DNA of 64,000 nt from Hydractinia symbiolongicarpus (lineage: Eukaryota; Cnidaria; Hydrozoa; Anthoathecata; Hydractiniidae): assembly GCF_029227915.1 (NCBI RefSeq), contig NC_079876.1, positions 32,035,828-32,099,827 of the forward strand, written 5' to 3'. Below the pieces are notes generated by a model. That model did not search any database. It was not told the DNA's origin and saw nothing but the letters and a program-made list of their open reading frames with translations. Position numbers and translations under genes: made by a program. Of the stretch, positions 46,846 to 60,525 are shown piece by piece. How positions within the stretch are numbered: position 1 is the stretch's first letter; each line of letters opens with the position of its first letter.

Positions 46846-47732
46846 TCGGCCATGATCAATTCTATCACATGGCAAAGGTCTGTACGTTGTGATAGACACT
46901 TGACCAGATCAAAAAGAATGTTTGAAGATTCGCTGCGAGTAGGGTTCGAACCTACGCGGGAAGATCCCATTAGATTTCAAGTCTAACGCCTTAACCACTC
47001 GGCCATCGCAGCAGAAATTGCTGGGTAACCAGAATAATTCACCAGCTCACCACTCAGGTGCCGAAGAGGACAAAAAGCCAACTAGTAGGGGACACCCGGG
47101 TTTGAACCAGGGACCTCTCGATCTGCAGTCGAATTCTCTACCACTGAGCTATATCCCCAGCCAAGGACGGAATCCACGCACAGGGTATATAACATCAACG
47201 CGTGAGAGAGCAACTTAACTTAAAAAATGTACACTTCCCGCACCGGGAATCGAACCCGGGCCGCCTGGGTGAAAACCAGAAATCCTAACCACTAGACCAT
47301 GCGGGACACATTCGCACCACTAAGTAATTTAGATGTCATGCTTTTTCTGACAATTTGAACTAGCTCTGTCTTTCTGTTTGTGTCAAAAACACCTTTTTGC
47401 GTCGGCTGCGAGTAGGATTCGAACCTATGCGGGAAGATCCCATTTGATTTCTAGTCAAATGCCTTAACCACTCGGCCATCGCAGCCTGACAAACCGCTGG
47501 CCATTGCCACAAGGCCGACCAGAAAGCACAACATTACTGCTAAAGGCACTGCCCGGATTTGAACCGGGGATCTCCTGTTTACTAGACAGGCGCTTTAACC
47601 GCTAAGCCACAGCGCCTGCCTGTTGGGAGATTTTGAAAATCTCAATATCACACGTCTGAAATGCCGTTAAGGCTACTAACACACCGGGACGTGATACACT
47701 GTCACTCGGAAATTTTGGAAATTAGTAGTAAC
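46570..47732. repeat. Array unit 41
   Basis: Gly 46570-46640 (+); minus strand: Phe 46778-46850, Ser(UGA) 46931-47012, Cys 47087-47158 (G10-A25 mismatch), Glu 47235-47306, Ser(AGA) 47404-47485 (A49-C65 mismatch), Thr 47544-47616. Confidence 0.95.
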
Positions 47733-47962
47733 GCATTGGTGGTTCAGTGGTAGAATTCTCGCCTGCCACGCGGGAGACCGGGGTTCGATTCCCCGCCAAT
47801 GCATCGTGTTTTACCTACACCAGAAAATACCCTCCGTAAAAAAGAAAGGAAGGAAAATAAATAAAAAAACATAGCTGAGGAAAAGTGCTACGGCTGCTTG
47901 CATTCACCACCTCAAACCGCCCTGCTGGGCAGTGATAAAATGCCGAGACCCGGGATTGAACA

Positions 47963-48008
<46 letters not shown>

Positions 48009-48895
48009 TCGGCCATGATCAATTCTATCACATGGCAAAGGTCTGTACGTTGTGATAGACACTTGACCAGATCAAAAAGAATGTTTGAAGATTCGCTGCG
48101 AGTAGGGTTCGAACCTACGCGGGAAGATCCCATTAGATTTCAAGTCTAACGCCTTAACCACTCGGCCATCGCAGCAGAAATTGCTGGGTAACCAGAATAA
48201 TTCACCAGCTCACCACTCAGGTGGCGAAGAGGACAAAAAGCCAACTAGTAGGGGACACCCGGGTTTGAACCAGGGACCTCTTGATCTGCAGTCGAATGCT
48301 CTACCACTGAGCTATATCCCCAGCCAAGGACGGAATCCACGCACAGGGTATATAACATCAACGCGTGAGAGAGCAACTTAACTTAAAAAATGTACACTTC
48401 CCGCACCGGGAATCGAACCCGGGCCGCCTGGGTGAAAACCAGAAATCCTAACCACTAGACCATGCGGGACACATTCGCACCACTAAGTAATTTAGATGTT
48501 ATGCTTTTTCTGACAATTTGAACTAGCTCTGTCTTTCTGCTCGTGTCAAAAACACCTTTTTGCGTCCGCTTCGAGTAGGATTCGAACCTACGCGGGAAGA
48601 TCCCATTTGATTTCTAGTCAAACGCCTTAACCACTCGGCCATCGCAGCCTGACAAACCGCTGGCCATTGCCACAAGGCCGACCAGAAAGCACAACATTAC
48701 TGCTAAAGGCACTGCCCGGATTTGAACTGGGGATCTCCTGTTTACTAGACAGGCGCTTTAACCGCTAAGCCACAGCGCCTGCCTGTTGGGAGATTTTGAA
48801 AATCTCAATATCACACGTCTGAAATGCCGTTAAGGCTACTAACACACCGGGACGTGATACACTGTCACTCGGAAATTTTGGAAATGAGTAGTAAC
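47733..48895. repeat. Array unit 42
   Basis: Gly 47733-47803 (+); minus strand: Phe 47941-48013 (U52-C62), Ser(UGA) 48094-48175, Cys 48250-48321 (C29-A41), Glu 48398-48469, Ser(AGA) 48567-48648 (G4-A69 mismatch), Thr 48707-48779 (A52-C62). Confidence 0.95.
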
Positions 48896-49120
48896 GCATT
48901 GGTGGTTCAGTGGTAGAATTCTCGCCTGCCACGCGGGAGACCGGGGTTCGATTCCCCGCCAATGCATCGTGTTTTACCTACACCAGAAAATACCCTCCGT
49001 AAAAAAGAAAGGAAGGAAAATAAATAAAAAAACATAGCTGAGGAAAAGTGCTACGGCTGCTTGCATTCACCACCTCAAACCGCCCTGCTGGGCAGTGATA
49101 AAATGCCGAGACCCGGGATT

Positions 49121-49171
<51 letters not shown>

Positions 49172-50058
49172 TCGGCCATGATCAATTCTATCACATGGCA
49201 AAGGTCTGTACGTTGTGATAGACACTTGACCAGATCAAAAAGAATGTTTGAAGATTCGCTGCGAGTAGGGTTCGAACCTACGCGGGAAGATCCCATTAGA
49301 TTTCAAGTCTAACGCCTTAACCACTCGGCCATCGCAGCAGAAATTGCTGGGTAACCAGAATAATTCACCAGCTCACCACTCAGGTGCCGAAGAGGACAAA
49401 AAGCCAACTAGTAGGGGACACCCGGGTTTGAACCAGGGACCTCTCGATCTGCAGTCGAATGCTCTACCACTGAGCTATATCCCCAGCCAAGGACGGAATC
49501 CACGCACAGGGTATATAACATCAACGCGTGAGAGAGCAACTTAACTTAAAAAATGTACACTTCCCGCACCGGGAATCGAACCCGGGCCGCCTGGGTGAAA
49601 ACCAGAAATCCTAACCACTAGACCATGCGGGACACATTCGCACCACTAAGTAATTTAGATGTCATGCTTTTTCTGACAATTTGAACTAGCTCTGTCTTTC
49701 TGTTCGTGTCAAAAACACCTTTTTGCGTCCGCTGCGAGTAGGATTCGAACCTACGCGGGAAGATCCCATTTGATTTCTAGTCAAACGCCTTAACCACTCG
49801 GCCATCGCAGCCTGACAAACCGCTGGCCATTGCCACAAGGCCGACCAGAAAGCACAACATTACTGCTAAAGGCACTGCCCGGATTTGAACTGGGGATCTC
49901 CTGTTTACTAGACAGGCGCTTTAACCGCTAAGCCACAGCGCCTGCCTGTTGGGAGATTTTGAAAATCTCAATATCACACGTCTGAAATGCCGTTAAGGCT
50001 ACTAACACACCGGGACGTGATACACTGTCACTCGGAAATTTTGGAAATGAGTAGTAAC
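48896..50058. repeat. Array unit 43
   Basis: Gly 48896-48966 (+); minus strand: Phe 49104-49176, Ser(UGA) 49257-49338, Cys 49413-49484, Glu 49561-49632, Ser(AGA) 49730-49811, Thr 49870-49942 (A52-C62). Confidence 0.95.
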
Positions 50059-50283
50059 GCATTGGTGGTTCAGTGGTAGAATTCTCGCCTGCCACGCGGG
50101 AGACCGGGGTTCGATTCCCCGCCAATGCATCGTGTTTTGCCTACACCAGAAAATACCCTCCGTAAAAAAGAAAGGAAGGAAAATAAATAAAAAAACATAG
50201 CTGAGGAAAAGTGCTACGGCTGCTTGCATTCACCACCTCAAACCGCCCTGCTGGGCAGTGATAAAATGCCGAGACCCGGGATT

Positions 50284-50334
<51 letters not shown>

Positions 50335-51221
50335 TCGGCCATGATCAATTCTATCACATGGCAAAGGTCTGTACGTTGTGATAGACACTTGACCAGATCA
50401 AAAAGAATGTTTGAAGATTCGCTGCGAGTAGGGTTCGAACCTACGCGGGAAGATCCCATTAGATTTCAAGTCTAACGCCTTAACCACTCGGCCATCGCAG
50501 CAGAAATTGCTGGGTAACCAGAATAATTCACCAGCTCACCACTCAGGTGCCGAAGAGGACAAAAAGCCAACTAGTAGGGGACACCCGGGTTTGAACCAGG
50601 GACCTCTCGATCTGCAGTCGAATTCTCTACCACTGAGCTATATCCCCAGCCAAGGACGGAATCCACGCACAGGGTATATAACATCAACGCGTGAGAGAGC
50701 AACTTAACTTAAAAAATGTACACTTCCCGCACCGGGAATCGAACCCGGGCCGCCTGGGTGAAAACCAGAAATCCTAACCACTAGACCATGCGGGACACAT
50801 TCGCACCACTAAGTAATTTAGATGTCATGCTTTTTCTGACAATTTGAACTAGCTCTGTCTTTCTGTTCGTGTCAAAAACACCTTTTTGCGTCCGCTGCGA
50901 GTAGGATTCGAACCTACGCGGGAAGATCCCATTTGATTTCTAGTCAAACGCCTTAACCACTCGGCCATCGCAGCCTGACAAACCGCTGGCCATTGCCACA
51001 AGGCCGACCAGAAAGCACAACATTACTGCTAAAGGCACTGCCCGGATTTGAACCGGGGATCTCCTGTTTACTAGACAGGCGCTTTAACCGCTAAGCCACA
51101 GCGCCTGCCTGTTGGGAGATTTTGGAAATCTCAATATCACACGTCTGAAATGCCGTTAAGGCTACTAACACACCGGGACGTGATACACTGTCACTCGGAA
51201 ATTTTGGAAATGAGTAGTAAC
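50059..51221. repeat. Array unit 44
   Basis: Gly 50059-50129 (+); minus strand: Phe 50267-50339, Ser(UGA) 50420-50501, Cys 50576-50647 (G10-A25), Glu 50724-50795, Ser(AGA) 50893-50974, Thr 51033-51105. The palindrome is changed. Confidence 0.95.
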
Positions 51222-51446
51222 GCATTGGTGGTTCAGTGGTAGAATTCTCGCCTGCCACGCGGGAGACCGGGGTTCGATTCCCCGCCAATGCATCGTGTTT
51301 TACCTACACCAGAAAATACCCTCCATAAAAAAGAAAGGAAGGAAAATAAATAAAAAAACATAGCTGAGGAAAAGTGCTACGGCTGCTTGCATTCACCACC
51401 TCAAACCGCCCTGCTGGGCAGTGATAAAATGCCGAGACCCGGGATT

Positions 51447-51497
<51 letters not shown>

Positions 51498-52384
51498 TCG
51501 GCCATGATCAATTCTATTACATGGCAAAGGTCTGTACGTTGTGATAGACACTTGACCAGATCAAAAAGAATGTTTGAAGATTCGCTGCGAGTAGGGTTCG
51601 AACCTACGCGGTAAGATCCCATTAGATTTCAAGTCTAACGCCTTAACCACTCGGCCATCGCAGCAGAAATTGTTGGGTAACCAGAGTAATTCACCAGCTC
51701 ACCACTCAGGTGCCGAAGAGGACAAAAAGCCAACTAGTAGGGGACACCCGGGTTTGAACCAGGGACCTCTCGATCTGCAGTCGAATGCTCTACCACTGAG
51801 CTATATCCCCAGCCAAGGACGGAATCCACGCACAGGGTATATAACATCAACGCGTGAGAGAGCAACTTAACTTAAAAAATGTACACTTCCCGCACCGGGA
51901 ATCGAACCCGGGCCGCCTGGGTGAAAACCAGAAATCCTAACCACTAGACCATGCGGGACACATTCGCACCACTAAGTAATTTAGATGCCATGCTTTTTCT
52001 GACAATTTGAACTAGCTCTGTCTTTCTGTTCGTGTCAAAAACACCTTTTTGCGTCCGCTGCGAGTAGGATTGGAATCTACGCGGAAAGATCCCATTTGAT
52101 TTCTAGTCAAACGCCTTAACCACTCGGCCATCGCAGCCTGACAAACCCCTGGCCATTGCCACAAGGCCGACCAGAAAGCACAACATTACTGCTAAAGGCA
52201 CTGCCCGGATTTGAACCGGGGATCTCCTGTTTACTAGACAGGCGCTTTAACCGCTAAGCCACAGCGCCTGCCTGTTGGGAGATTTTGAAAATCTTAATAT
52301 CACACGTCTGATATGCCGTTAAGGCTACTAACACACCGGGACGTGATACACTGTCACTCGGAAAATTTGGAAATGAGTAGTAAC
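51222..52384. repeat. Array unit 45
   Basis: Gly 51222-51292 (+); minus strand: Phe 51430-51502, Ser(UGA) 51583-51664 (variable-arm change), Cys 51739-51810, Glu 51887-51958, Ser(AGA) 52056-52137 (B box broken), Thr 52196-52268. Near-identical to unit 49. Confidence 0.95.
52056..52137 (-). pseudogene. tRNA-Ser(AGA) with broken B box, unit 45
   Basis: The T arm reads GTAGA-TTCCAAT-CCTAC: G53 to A breaks the stem and purine 57 is C. Both changes fall in the B box, so TFIIIC binding and folding should suffer. The anticodon is intact. Confidence 0.7.
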
Positions 52385-52609
52385 GCATTGGTGGTTCAGT
52401 GGTAGAATTCTCGCCTGCCACGCGGGAGACTGGGGTTCGATTCCCCGCCAATGCGTCGTGTTTTACCTACACCAGAAAATACCCTCCGTAAAAAAGAAAG
52501 GAAGGAAAATAAATAAAAAAACATAGCTGAGGAAAAGTGCTACGGCTGCTTGCATTCACCACCTCAAACCGCCCTGCTGGGCAGTGATAAAATGCCGAGA
52601 CCCGGGATT

Positions 52610-52660
<51 letters not shown>

Positions 52661-53547
52661 TCGGCCATGATCAATTCTATCACATGGCAAAGGTCTGTAC
52701 GTTGTGATAGACACTTGACCAGATCAAAAAGAATGTTTGAAGATTCGCTGCGAGTAGGGTTCGAACCTACGCGGGAAGATCCCATTAGATTTCAAGTCTA
52801 ACGCCTTAACCACTCGGCCATCGCAGCAGAAATTGCTGGGTAACCAGAATAATTCACCAGCTCACCACTCAGGTGCCGAAGAGGACAAAAAGCCAACTAG
52901 TAGGGGACACCCGGGTTTGAACCAGGGACCTCTCGATCTGCAGTCGAATTCTCTACCACTGAGCTATATCCCCAGCCAAGGACGGAATCCACGCACAGGG
53001 TATATAACATCAACGCGTGAGAGAGCAACTTAACTTAAAAAATGTACACTTCCCGCACCGGGAATCGAACCCGGGCCGCCTGGGTGAAAACCAGAAATCC
53101 TAACCACTAGACCATGCGGGACACATTCGCACCACTAAGTAATTTAGATGTCATGCTTTTTCTGACAATTTGAACTAGCTCTGTCTTTCTGTTTGTGTCA
53201 AAAACACCTTTTTGCGTCGGCTGCGAGTAGGATTCGAACCTACGCGGGAAGATCCCATTTGATTTCTAGTCAAACGCCTTAACAACTCGGCCATCGCAGC
53301 CTGACAAACCGCTGGCCATTGCCACAAGGCCGACCAGAAAGCACAACATTACTGCTAAAGGCACTGCCCGGATTTGAACCGGGGATCTCCTGTTTACTAG
53401 ACAGGCGCTTTAACCGCTAAGCCACAGCGCCTGCCTGTTGGGAGATTTTGAAAATCTCAATATCACACGTCTGAAATGCCGTTAAGGCTACTAACACACC
53501 GGGACGTGATACACTGTCACTCGGAGATTTTGGAAATGAGTAGTAAC
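52385..53547. repeat. Array unit 46
   Basis: Gly 52385-52455 (+, U49-G65, G73); minus strand: Phe 52593-52665, Ser(UGA) 52746-52827, Cys 52902-52973 (G10-A25), Glu 53050-53121, Ser(AGA) 53219-53300 (D-loop GG changed), Thr 53359-53431. Confidence 0.95.
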
Positions 53548-53777
53548 GCATTGGTGGTTCAGTGGTAGAATTCTCGCCTGCCACGCGGGAGACCGGGGTT
53601 CGATTCCCCGCCAATGCATCGTGTTTTACCTACACCAGAAAATACCCTCCGTAAAAAAGAAAGGAAGGAAAATAAATAAAAAAACATAGCTGAGGAAAAG
53701 TGCTACGGCTGCTTGCATTCACCACCTCAAACCGCCCTGCTGGGCAGTGATAAAATGCCGAGACCCGGGATTGAACA

Positions 53778-53823
<46 letters not shown>

Positions 53824-54710
53824 TCGGCCATGATCAATTCTATCACATGGCAAAGGTCTGTACGTTGTGATAGACACTTGACCAGATCAAAAAGAATGTT
53901 TGAAGATTCGCTGCGAGTAGGGTTCGAACCTACGCGGGAAGATCCCATTAGATTTCAAGTCTAACGCCTTAACCACTCGGCCATCGCAGCAGAAATTGCT
54001 GGGTAACCAGAATAATTCACCAGCTCACCACTCAGGTGCCGAAGAGGACAAAAAGCCAACTAGTAGGGGACACCCGGGTTTGAACCAGGGACCTCTCGAT
54101 CTGCAGTCGAATGCTCTACCACTGAGCTATATCCCCAGCCAAGGACGGAATCCACGCACAGGGTATATAACATCAACGCGTGAGAGTGCAACTTAACTTA
54201 AAAAATGTACACTTCCCGCACCGGGAATCGAACCCGGGCCGCCTGGGTGAAAACCAGAAATCCTAACCACTAGACCATGCGGGACACATTCGCACCACTA
54301 AGTAATTTAGATGTCATGCTTTTTCTGACAATTTGAACTAGCTCTGTCTTTCTGTTTGTGTCAAAAACACCTTTTTGCGTCCGCTGCGAGTAGGATTCGA
54401 ACCTACGCGGGAAGATCCCATTTGATTTCTAGTCAAACGCATTAACCACTCGGCCGTCGCAGCATGACAAACCGCTGGCCATTTCCACAAGGCCGACCAG
54501 AAAGCACAACATTACTGCTAAAGGCACTGCCCGGATTTGAACCGGGGATCTCCTGTTTACTAGACAGGCGCTTTAACCGCTAAGCCACAGCGCCTGCCTG
54601 TTGGGAGATTTTGAAAATCTCAATATCACACGTCTGAAATGCCGTTAAGGCTACTAACACATCGGGACGTGATACACTGTCACTCGGAAATTTTGGAAAT
54701 GAGTAGTAAC
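53548..54710. repeat. Array unit 47
   Basis: Gly 53548-53618 (+); minus strand: Phe 53756-53828 (U52-C62), Ser(UGA) 53909-53990, Cys 54065-54136, Glu 54213-54284, Ser(AGA) 54382-54463 (two D-arm-side changes), Thr 54522-54594. Confidence 0.95.
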
Positions 54711-54935
54711 GCATTGGTGGTTCAGTGGTAGAATTCTCGCCTGCCACGCGGGAGACCGGGGTTCGATTCCCCGCCAATGCATCGTGTTTTACCTACACCA
54801 GAAAATACCCTCCGTAAAAAAGAAAGGAAGGAAAATAAATAAAAAAACATAGCTGAGGAAAAGTGCTACGGCTGCTTGCATTCACCACCTCAAACCGCCC
54901 TGCTGGGCAGTGATAAAATGCCGAGACCCGGGATT

Positions 54936-54986
<51 letters not shown>

Positions 54987-55873
54987 TCGGCCATGATCAA
55001 TTCTATCACATGGCAAAGGTCTGTACGTTGTGATAGACACTTGACCAGATCAAAAAGAATGTTTGAAGATTCGCTGCGAGTAGGGTTCGAACCTACGCGG
55101 GAAGATCCCATTAGATTTCAAGTCTAACGCCTTAACCACTCGGCCATCGCAGCAGAAATTGCTGGGTAACCAGAATAATTCACCAGCTCACCACTCAGGT
55201 GCCGAAGAGGACAAAAAGCCAACTAGTAGGGGACACCCGGGTTTGAACCAGGGACCTCTCGATCTGCAGTCGAATGCTCTACCACTGAGCTATATCCCCA
55301 GCCAAGGACGGAATCCACGCACAGGGTATATAACATCAACGCGTGAGAGAGCAACTTAACTTAAAAAATGTACACTTCCCGCACCGGGAATCGAACCCGG
55401 GCCGCCTGGGTGAAAACCAGAAATCCTAACCACTAGACCATGCGGGACACATTCCTAGCACTAAGTAATTTAGATGTCATGCTTTTTCTGACAATTTGAA
55501 CTAGCTCTGTCTTTCTGTTCGTGTCAAAAACACCTTTTTGCGTCCGCTGCGAGTAGGATTCGAACCTACGCGGGAAGATCCCATTTGATTTCTAGTCAAA
55601 CGCCTTAACCACTCGGCCATCGCAGCCTGACAAACCGCTGGCCATTGCCACAAGGCCGACCAGAAAGCACAACATTACTGCTAAAGGCACTGCCCGGATT
55701 TGAACCGGGGATCTCCTGTTTACTAGACAGGCGCTTTAACCGCTAAGCCACAGCGCCTGCCTGTTGGGAGATTTTGAAAATCTCAATATCACACGTCTGA
55801 AATGCCGTTAAGGCTACTAACACACCGGGACGTGATACACTGTCACTCGGAAATTTTGGAAATGAGTAGTAAC
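54711..55873. repeat. Array unit 48
   Basis: Gly 54711-54781 (+); minus strand: Phe 54919-54991, Ser(UGA) 55072-55153, Cys 55228-55299, Glu 55376-55447, Ser(AGA) 55545-55626, Thr 55685-55757. All genes match the consensus; small changes only in the spacer upstream of Glu. Confidence 0.95.
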
Positions 55874-56098
55874 GCATTGGTGGTTCAGTGGTAGAATTCT
55901 CGCCTGCCACGCGGGAGACCGGGGTTCGATTCCCCGCCAATGCATCGTGTTTTACCTACACCAGAAAATACCCTCCATAAAAAAGAAAGGAAGGAAAATA
56001 AATAAAAAAACATAGCTGAGGAAAAGTGCTACGGCTGCTTGCATTCACCACCTCAAACCGCCCTGCTGGGCAGTGATAAAATGCCGAGACCCGGGATT

Positions 56099-56149
<51 letters not shown>

Positions 56150-57036
56150 TCGGCCATGATCAATTCTATTACATGGCAAAGGTCTGTACGTTGTGATAGA
56201 CACTTGACCAGATCAAAAAGAATGTTTGAAGATTCGCTGCGAGTAGGGTTCGAACCTACGCGGTAAGATCCCATTAGATTTCAAGTCTAACGCCTTAACC
56301 ACTCGGCCATCGCAGCAGAAATTGTTGGGTAACCAGAGTAATTCACCAGCTCACCACTCAGGTGCCGAAGAGGACAAAAAGCCAACTAGTAGGGGACACC
56401 CGGGTTTGAACCAGGGACCTCTCGATCTGCAGTCGAATGCTCTACCACTGAGCTATATCCCCAGCCAAGGACGGAATCCACGCACAGGGTATATAACATC
56501 AACGCGTGAGAGAGCAACTTAACTTAAAAAATGTACACTTCCCGCACCGGGAATCGAACCCGGGCCGCCTGGGTGAAAACCAGAAATCCTAACCACTAGA
56601 CCATGCGGGACACATTCGCACCACTAAGTAATTTAGATGCCATGCTTTTTCTGACAATTTGAACTAGCTCTGTCTTTCTGTTCGTGTCAAAAACACCTTT
56701 TTGCGTCCGCTGCGAGTAGGATTGGAATCTACGCGGAAAGATCCCATTTGATTTCTAGTCAAACGCCTTAACCACTCGGCCATCGCAGCCTGACAAACCC
56801 CTGGCCATTGCCACAAGGCCGACCAGAAAGCACAACATTACTGCTAAAGGCACTGCCCGGATTTGAACCGGGGATCTCCTGTTTACTAGACAGGCGCTTT
56901 AACCGCTAAGCCACAGCGCCTGCCTGTTGGGAGATTTTGAAAATCTTAATATCACACGTCTGATATGCCGTTAAGGCTACTAACACACCGGGACGTGATA
57001 CACTGTCACTCGGAAAATTTGGAAATGAGTAGTAAC
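55874..57036. repeat. Array unit 49
   Basis: Gly 55874-55944 (+); minus strand: Phe 56082-56154, Ser(UGA) 56235-56316, Cys 56391-56462, Glu 56539-56610, Ser(AGA) 56708-56789 (B box broken), Thr 56848-56920. Carries the full set of unit 45 variants. Confidence 0.95.
56708..56789 (-). pseudogene. tRNA-Ser(AGA) with broken B box, unit 49
   Basis: Same two B-box changes as unit 45, plus the same variable-arm base. Confidence 0.7.
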
Positions 57037-57261
57037 GCATTGGTGGTTCAGTGGTAGAATTCTCGCCTGCCACGCGGGAGACTGGGGTTCGATTCCCCGC
57101 CAATGCGTCGTGTTTTACCTACACCAGAAAATACCCTCCGTAAAAAAGAAAGGAAGGAAAATAAATAAAAAAACATAGCTGAGGAAAAGTGCTACGGCTG
57201 CTTGCATTCACCACCTCAAACCGCCCTGCTGGGCAGTGATAAAATGCCGAGACCCGGGATT

Positions 57262-57312
<51 letters not shown>

Positions 57313-58199
57313 TCGGCCATGATCAATTCTATCACATGGCAAAAGTCTGTACGTTGTGATAGACACTTGACCAGATCAAAAAGAATGTTTGAAGATTCGC
57401 TGCGAGTAGGGTTCGAACCTACGCGGGAAGATCCCATTAGATTTCAAGTCTAACGCCTTAACCACTCGGCCATCGCAGCAGAAATTGCTGGGTAACCAGA
57501 ATAATTCACCAGCTCACCACTCAGGTGCCGAAGAGGACAAAAAGCCAACTAGTAGGGGACACCCGGGTTTGAACCAGGGACCTCTTGATCTGCAGTCGAA
57601 TGCTCTACCACTGAGCTATATCCCCAGCCAAGGACGGAATCCACGCACAGGGTATATAACATCAACGCGTGAGAGAGCAACTTAACTTAAAAAATGTACA
57701 CTTCCCGCACCGGGAATCGAACCCGGGCCGCCTGGGTGAAAACCAGAAATCCTAACCACTAGACCATGCGGGACACATTCGCACCACTAAGTAATTTAGA
57801 TGTCATGCTTTTTCTGACAATTTGAACTAGCTCTGTCTTTCTGTTCGTGTCAAAAACACCTTTTTGCGTCCGCTGCGAGTAGGATTCGAACCTACGCGGG
57901 AAGATCCCATTTGATTTCTAGTCAAACGCCTTAACCACTCGGCCATCGCAGCCTGACAAACCGCTGGCCATTGCCACAAGGCCGACCAGAAAGCACAACA
58001 TTACTGCTAAAGGCACTGCCCGGATTTGAACTGGGGATCTCCTGTTTACTAGACAGGCGCTTTAACCGCTAAGCCACAGCGCCTGCCTGTTGGGAGATTT
58101 TGAAAATCTCAATATCACACGTCTGAAATGCCGTTAAGGCTACTAACACACCGGGACGTGATACACTGTCACTCGGAAATTTTGGAAATGAGTAGTAAC
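57037..58199. repeat. Array unit 50
   Basis: Gly 57037-57107 (+, U49-G65, G73); minus strand: Phe 57245-57317, Ser(UGA) 57398-57479, Cys 57554-57625 (C29-A41), Glu 57702-57773, Ser(AGA) 57871-57952, Thr 58011-58083 (A52-C62). Confidence 0.95.
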
Positions 58200-58424
58200 G
58201 CATTGGTGGTTCAGTGGTAGAATTCTCGCCTGCCACGCGGGAGACCGGGGTTCGATTCCCCGCCAATGCATCGTGTTTTACCTACACCAGAAAATACCCT
58301 CCGTAAAAAAGAAAGGAAGGAAAATAAATAAAAAAACATAGCTGAGGAAAAGTGCTACGGCTGCTTGCATTCACCACCTCAAACCGCCCTGCTGGGCAGT
58401 GATAAAATGCCGAGACCCGGGATT

Positions 58425-58475
<51 letters not shown>

Positions 58476-59362
58476 TCGGCCATGATCAATTCTATCACAT
58501 GGCAAAGGTCTGTACGTTGTGATAGACACTTGACCAGATCAAAAAGAATGTTTAAAGATTCGCTGCGAGTAGGGTTCGAACCTACGCGGGAAGATCCCAT
58601 TAGGTTTCAAGTCTAACGCCTTAACCACTCGGCCATCGCAGCAGAAATTGCTGGGTAACCAGAATAATTCACCAGCTCACCACTCAGGTGCCGAAGAGGA
58701 CAAAAAGCCAACTAGTAGGGGACACCCGGGTTTGAACCAGGGACCTCTCGTTCTGCAGTCGAATGCTCTACCACTGAGCTATATCCCCAGCCAAGGACGG
58801 AATCCACGCACAGGGTATATAACATCAACGCGTGAGAGAGCAACTTAACTTAAAAAATGTACACTTCCCGCACCGGGAATCGAACCCGGGCCGCCTGGGT
58901 GAAAACCAGAAATCCTAACCACTAGACCATGCGGGACACATTCGCACCACTAAGTAATTTAGATGTCATGCTTTTTCTGACAATTTGAACTAGCTCTGTC
59001 TTTCTGTTCGTGTCAAAAACACCTTTTTGCGTCCGCTGCGAGTAGGATTCGAACCTACGCGGGAAGATCCCATTTGATTTCTAGTCAAACGCCTTAACCA
59101 CTCGGCCATCGCAGCCTGACAAACCGCTGGCCATTGCCACAAGGCCGACCAGAAAGCACAACATTACTGCTAAAGGCACTGCCCGGATTTGAACTGGGGA
59201 TCTCCTGTTTACTAGACAGGCGCTCTAACCGCTAAGCCACAGCGCCTGCCTGTTGGGAGATTTTGAAAATCTCAATATCACACGTCTGAAATGCCGTTAA
59301 GGCTACTAACACACCGGGACGTGATACACTGTCACTCGGAAATTTTGGAAATGAGTAGTAAC
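58200..59362. repeat. Array unit 51
   Basis: Gly 58200-58270 (+); minus strand: Phe 58408-58480, Ser(UGA) 58561-58642 (A31-C39 mismatch), Cys 58717-58788 (A31-A39 mismatch), Glu 58865-58936, Ser(AGA) 59034-59115, Thr 59174-59246 (A52-C62 and a D-arm change). Confidence 0.95.
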
Positions 59363-59587
59363 GCATTGGTGGTTCAGTGGTAGAATTCTCGCCTGCCACG
59401 CGGGAGACCGGGGTTCGATTCCCCGCCAATGCATCGTGTTTTACCTACACCAGAAAATACCCTCCGTAAAAAAGAAAGGAAGGAAAATAAATAAAAAAAC
59501 ATAGCTGAGGAAAAGTGCTACGGCTGCTTGCATTCACCACCTCAAACCGCCCTGCTGGGCAGTGATAAAATGCCGAGACCCGGGATT

Positions 59588-59638
<51 letters not shown>

Positions 59639-60525
59639 TCGGCCATGATCAAATCTATCACATGGCAAAGGTCTGTACGTTGTGATAGACACTTGACCAG
59701 ATCAAAAAGAATGTTTGAAGATTCGCTGCGAGTAGGGTTCGAACCTACGCGGGAAGATCCCATTAGATTTCAAGTCTAACGCCTTAACCACTCGGCCATC
59801 GCAGCAGAAATTGCTGGGTAACCAGAATAATTCACCAGCTCACCACTCAGGTGCCGAAGAGGACAAAAAGCCAACTAGTAGGGGACACCCGGGTTTGAAC
59901 CAGGGACCTCTCGATCTGCAGTCGAATGCTCTACCACTGAGCTATATCCCCAGCCAAGGACGGAATCCACGCACAGGGTATATAACATCAACGCGTGAGA
60001 GAGCAACTTAACTTAAAAAATGTACACTTCCCGCACCGGGAATCGAACCCGGGCCGCCTGGGTGAAAACCAGAAATCCTAACCACTAGACCATGCGGGAC
60101 ACATTCGCACCACTAAGTAATTTAGATGTCATGCTTTTTCTGACAATTTGAACTAGCTCTGTCTTTCTGTTTGTGTCAAAAACACCTTTTTGCGTCCGCT
60201 GCGAGTAGGATTCGAACCTACGCGGGAAGATCCCATTTGATTTCTAGTCAAACGCCTTAACCACTCGGCCATCGCAGCCTGACAAACCGCTGGCCATTGC
60301 CACAAGGCCGACCAGAAAGCACAACATTACTGCTAAAGGCACTGCCCGGATTTGAACCGGGGATCTCCTGTTTACTAGACAGGCGCTTTAACCGCTAAGC
60401 CACAGCGCCTGCCTGTTGGGAGATTTTGAAAATCTCAATATCACACGTCTGAAATGCCGTTAAGGCTACTAACACACCGGGACGTGATACACTGTCACTC
60501 GGAAATTTTGGAAATGAGTAGTAAC
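59363..60525. repeat. Array unit 52
   Basis: Gly 59363-59433 (+); minus strand: Phe 59571-59643, Ser(UGA) 59724-59805, Cys 59880-59951, Glu 60028-60099, Ser(AGA) 60197-60278, Thr 60337-60409. All genes match the consensus. Confidence 0.95.
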
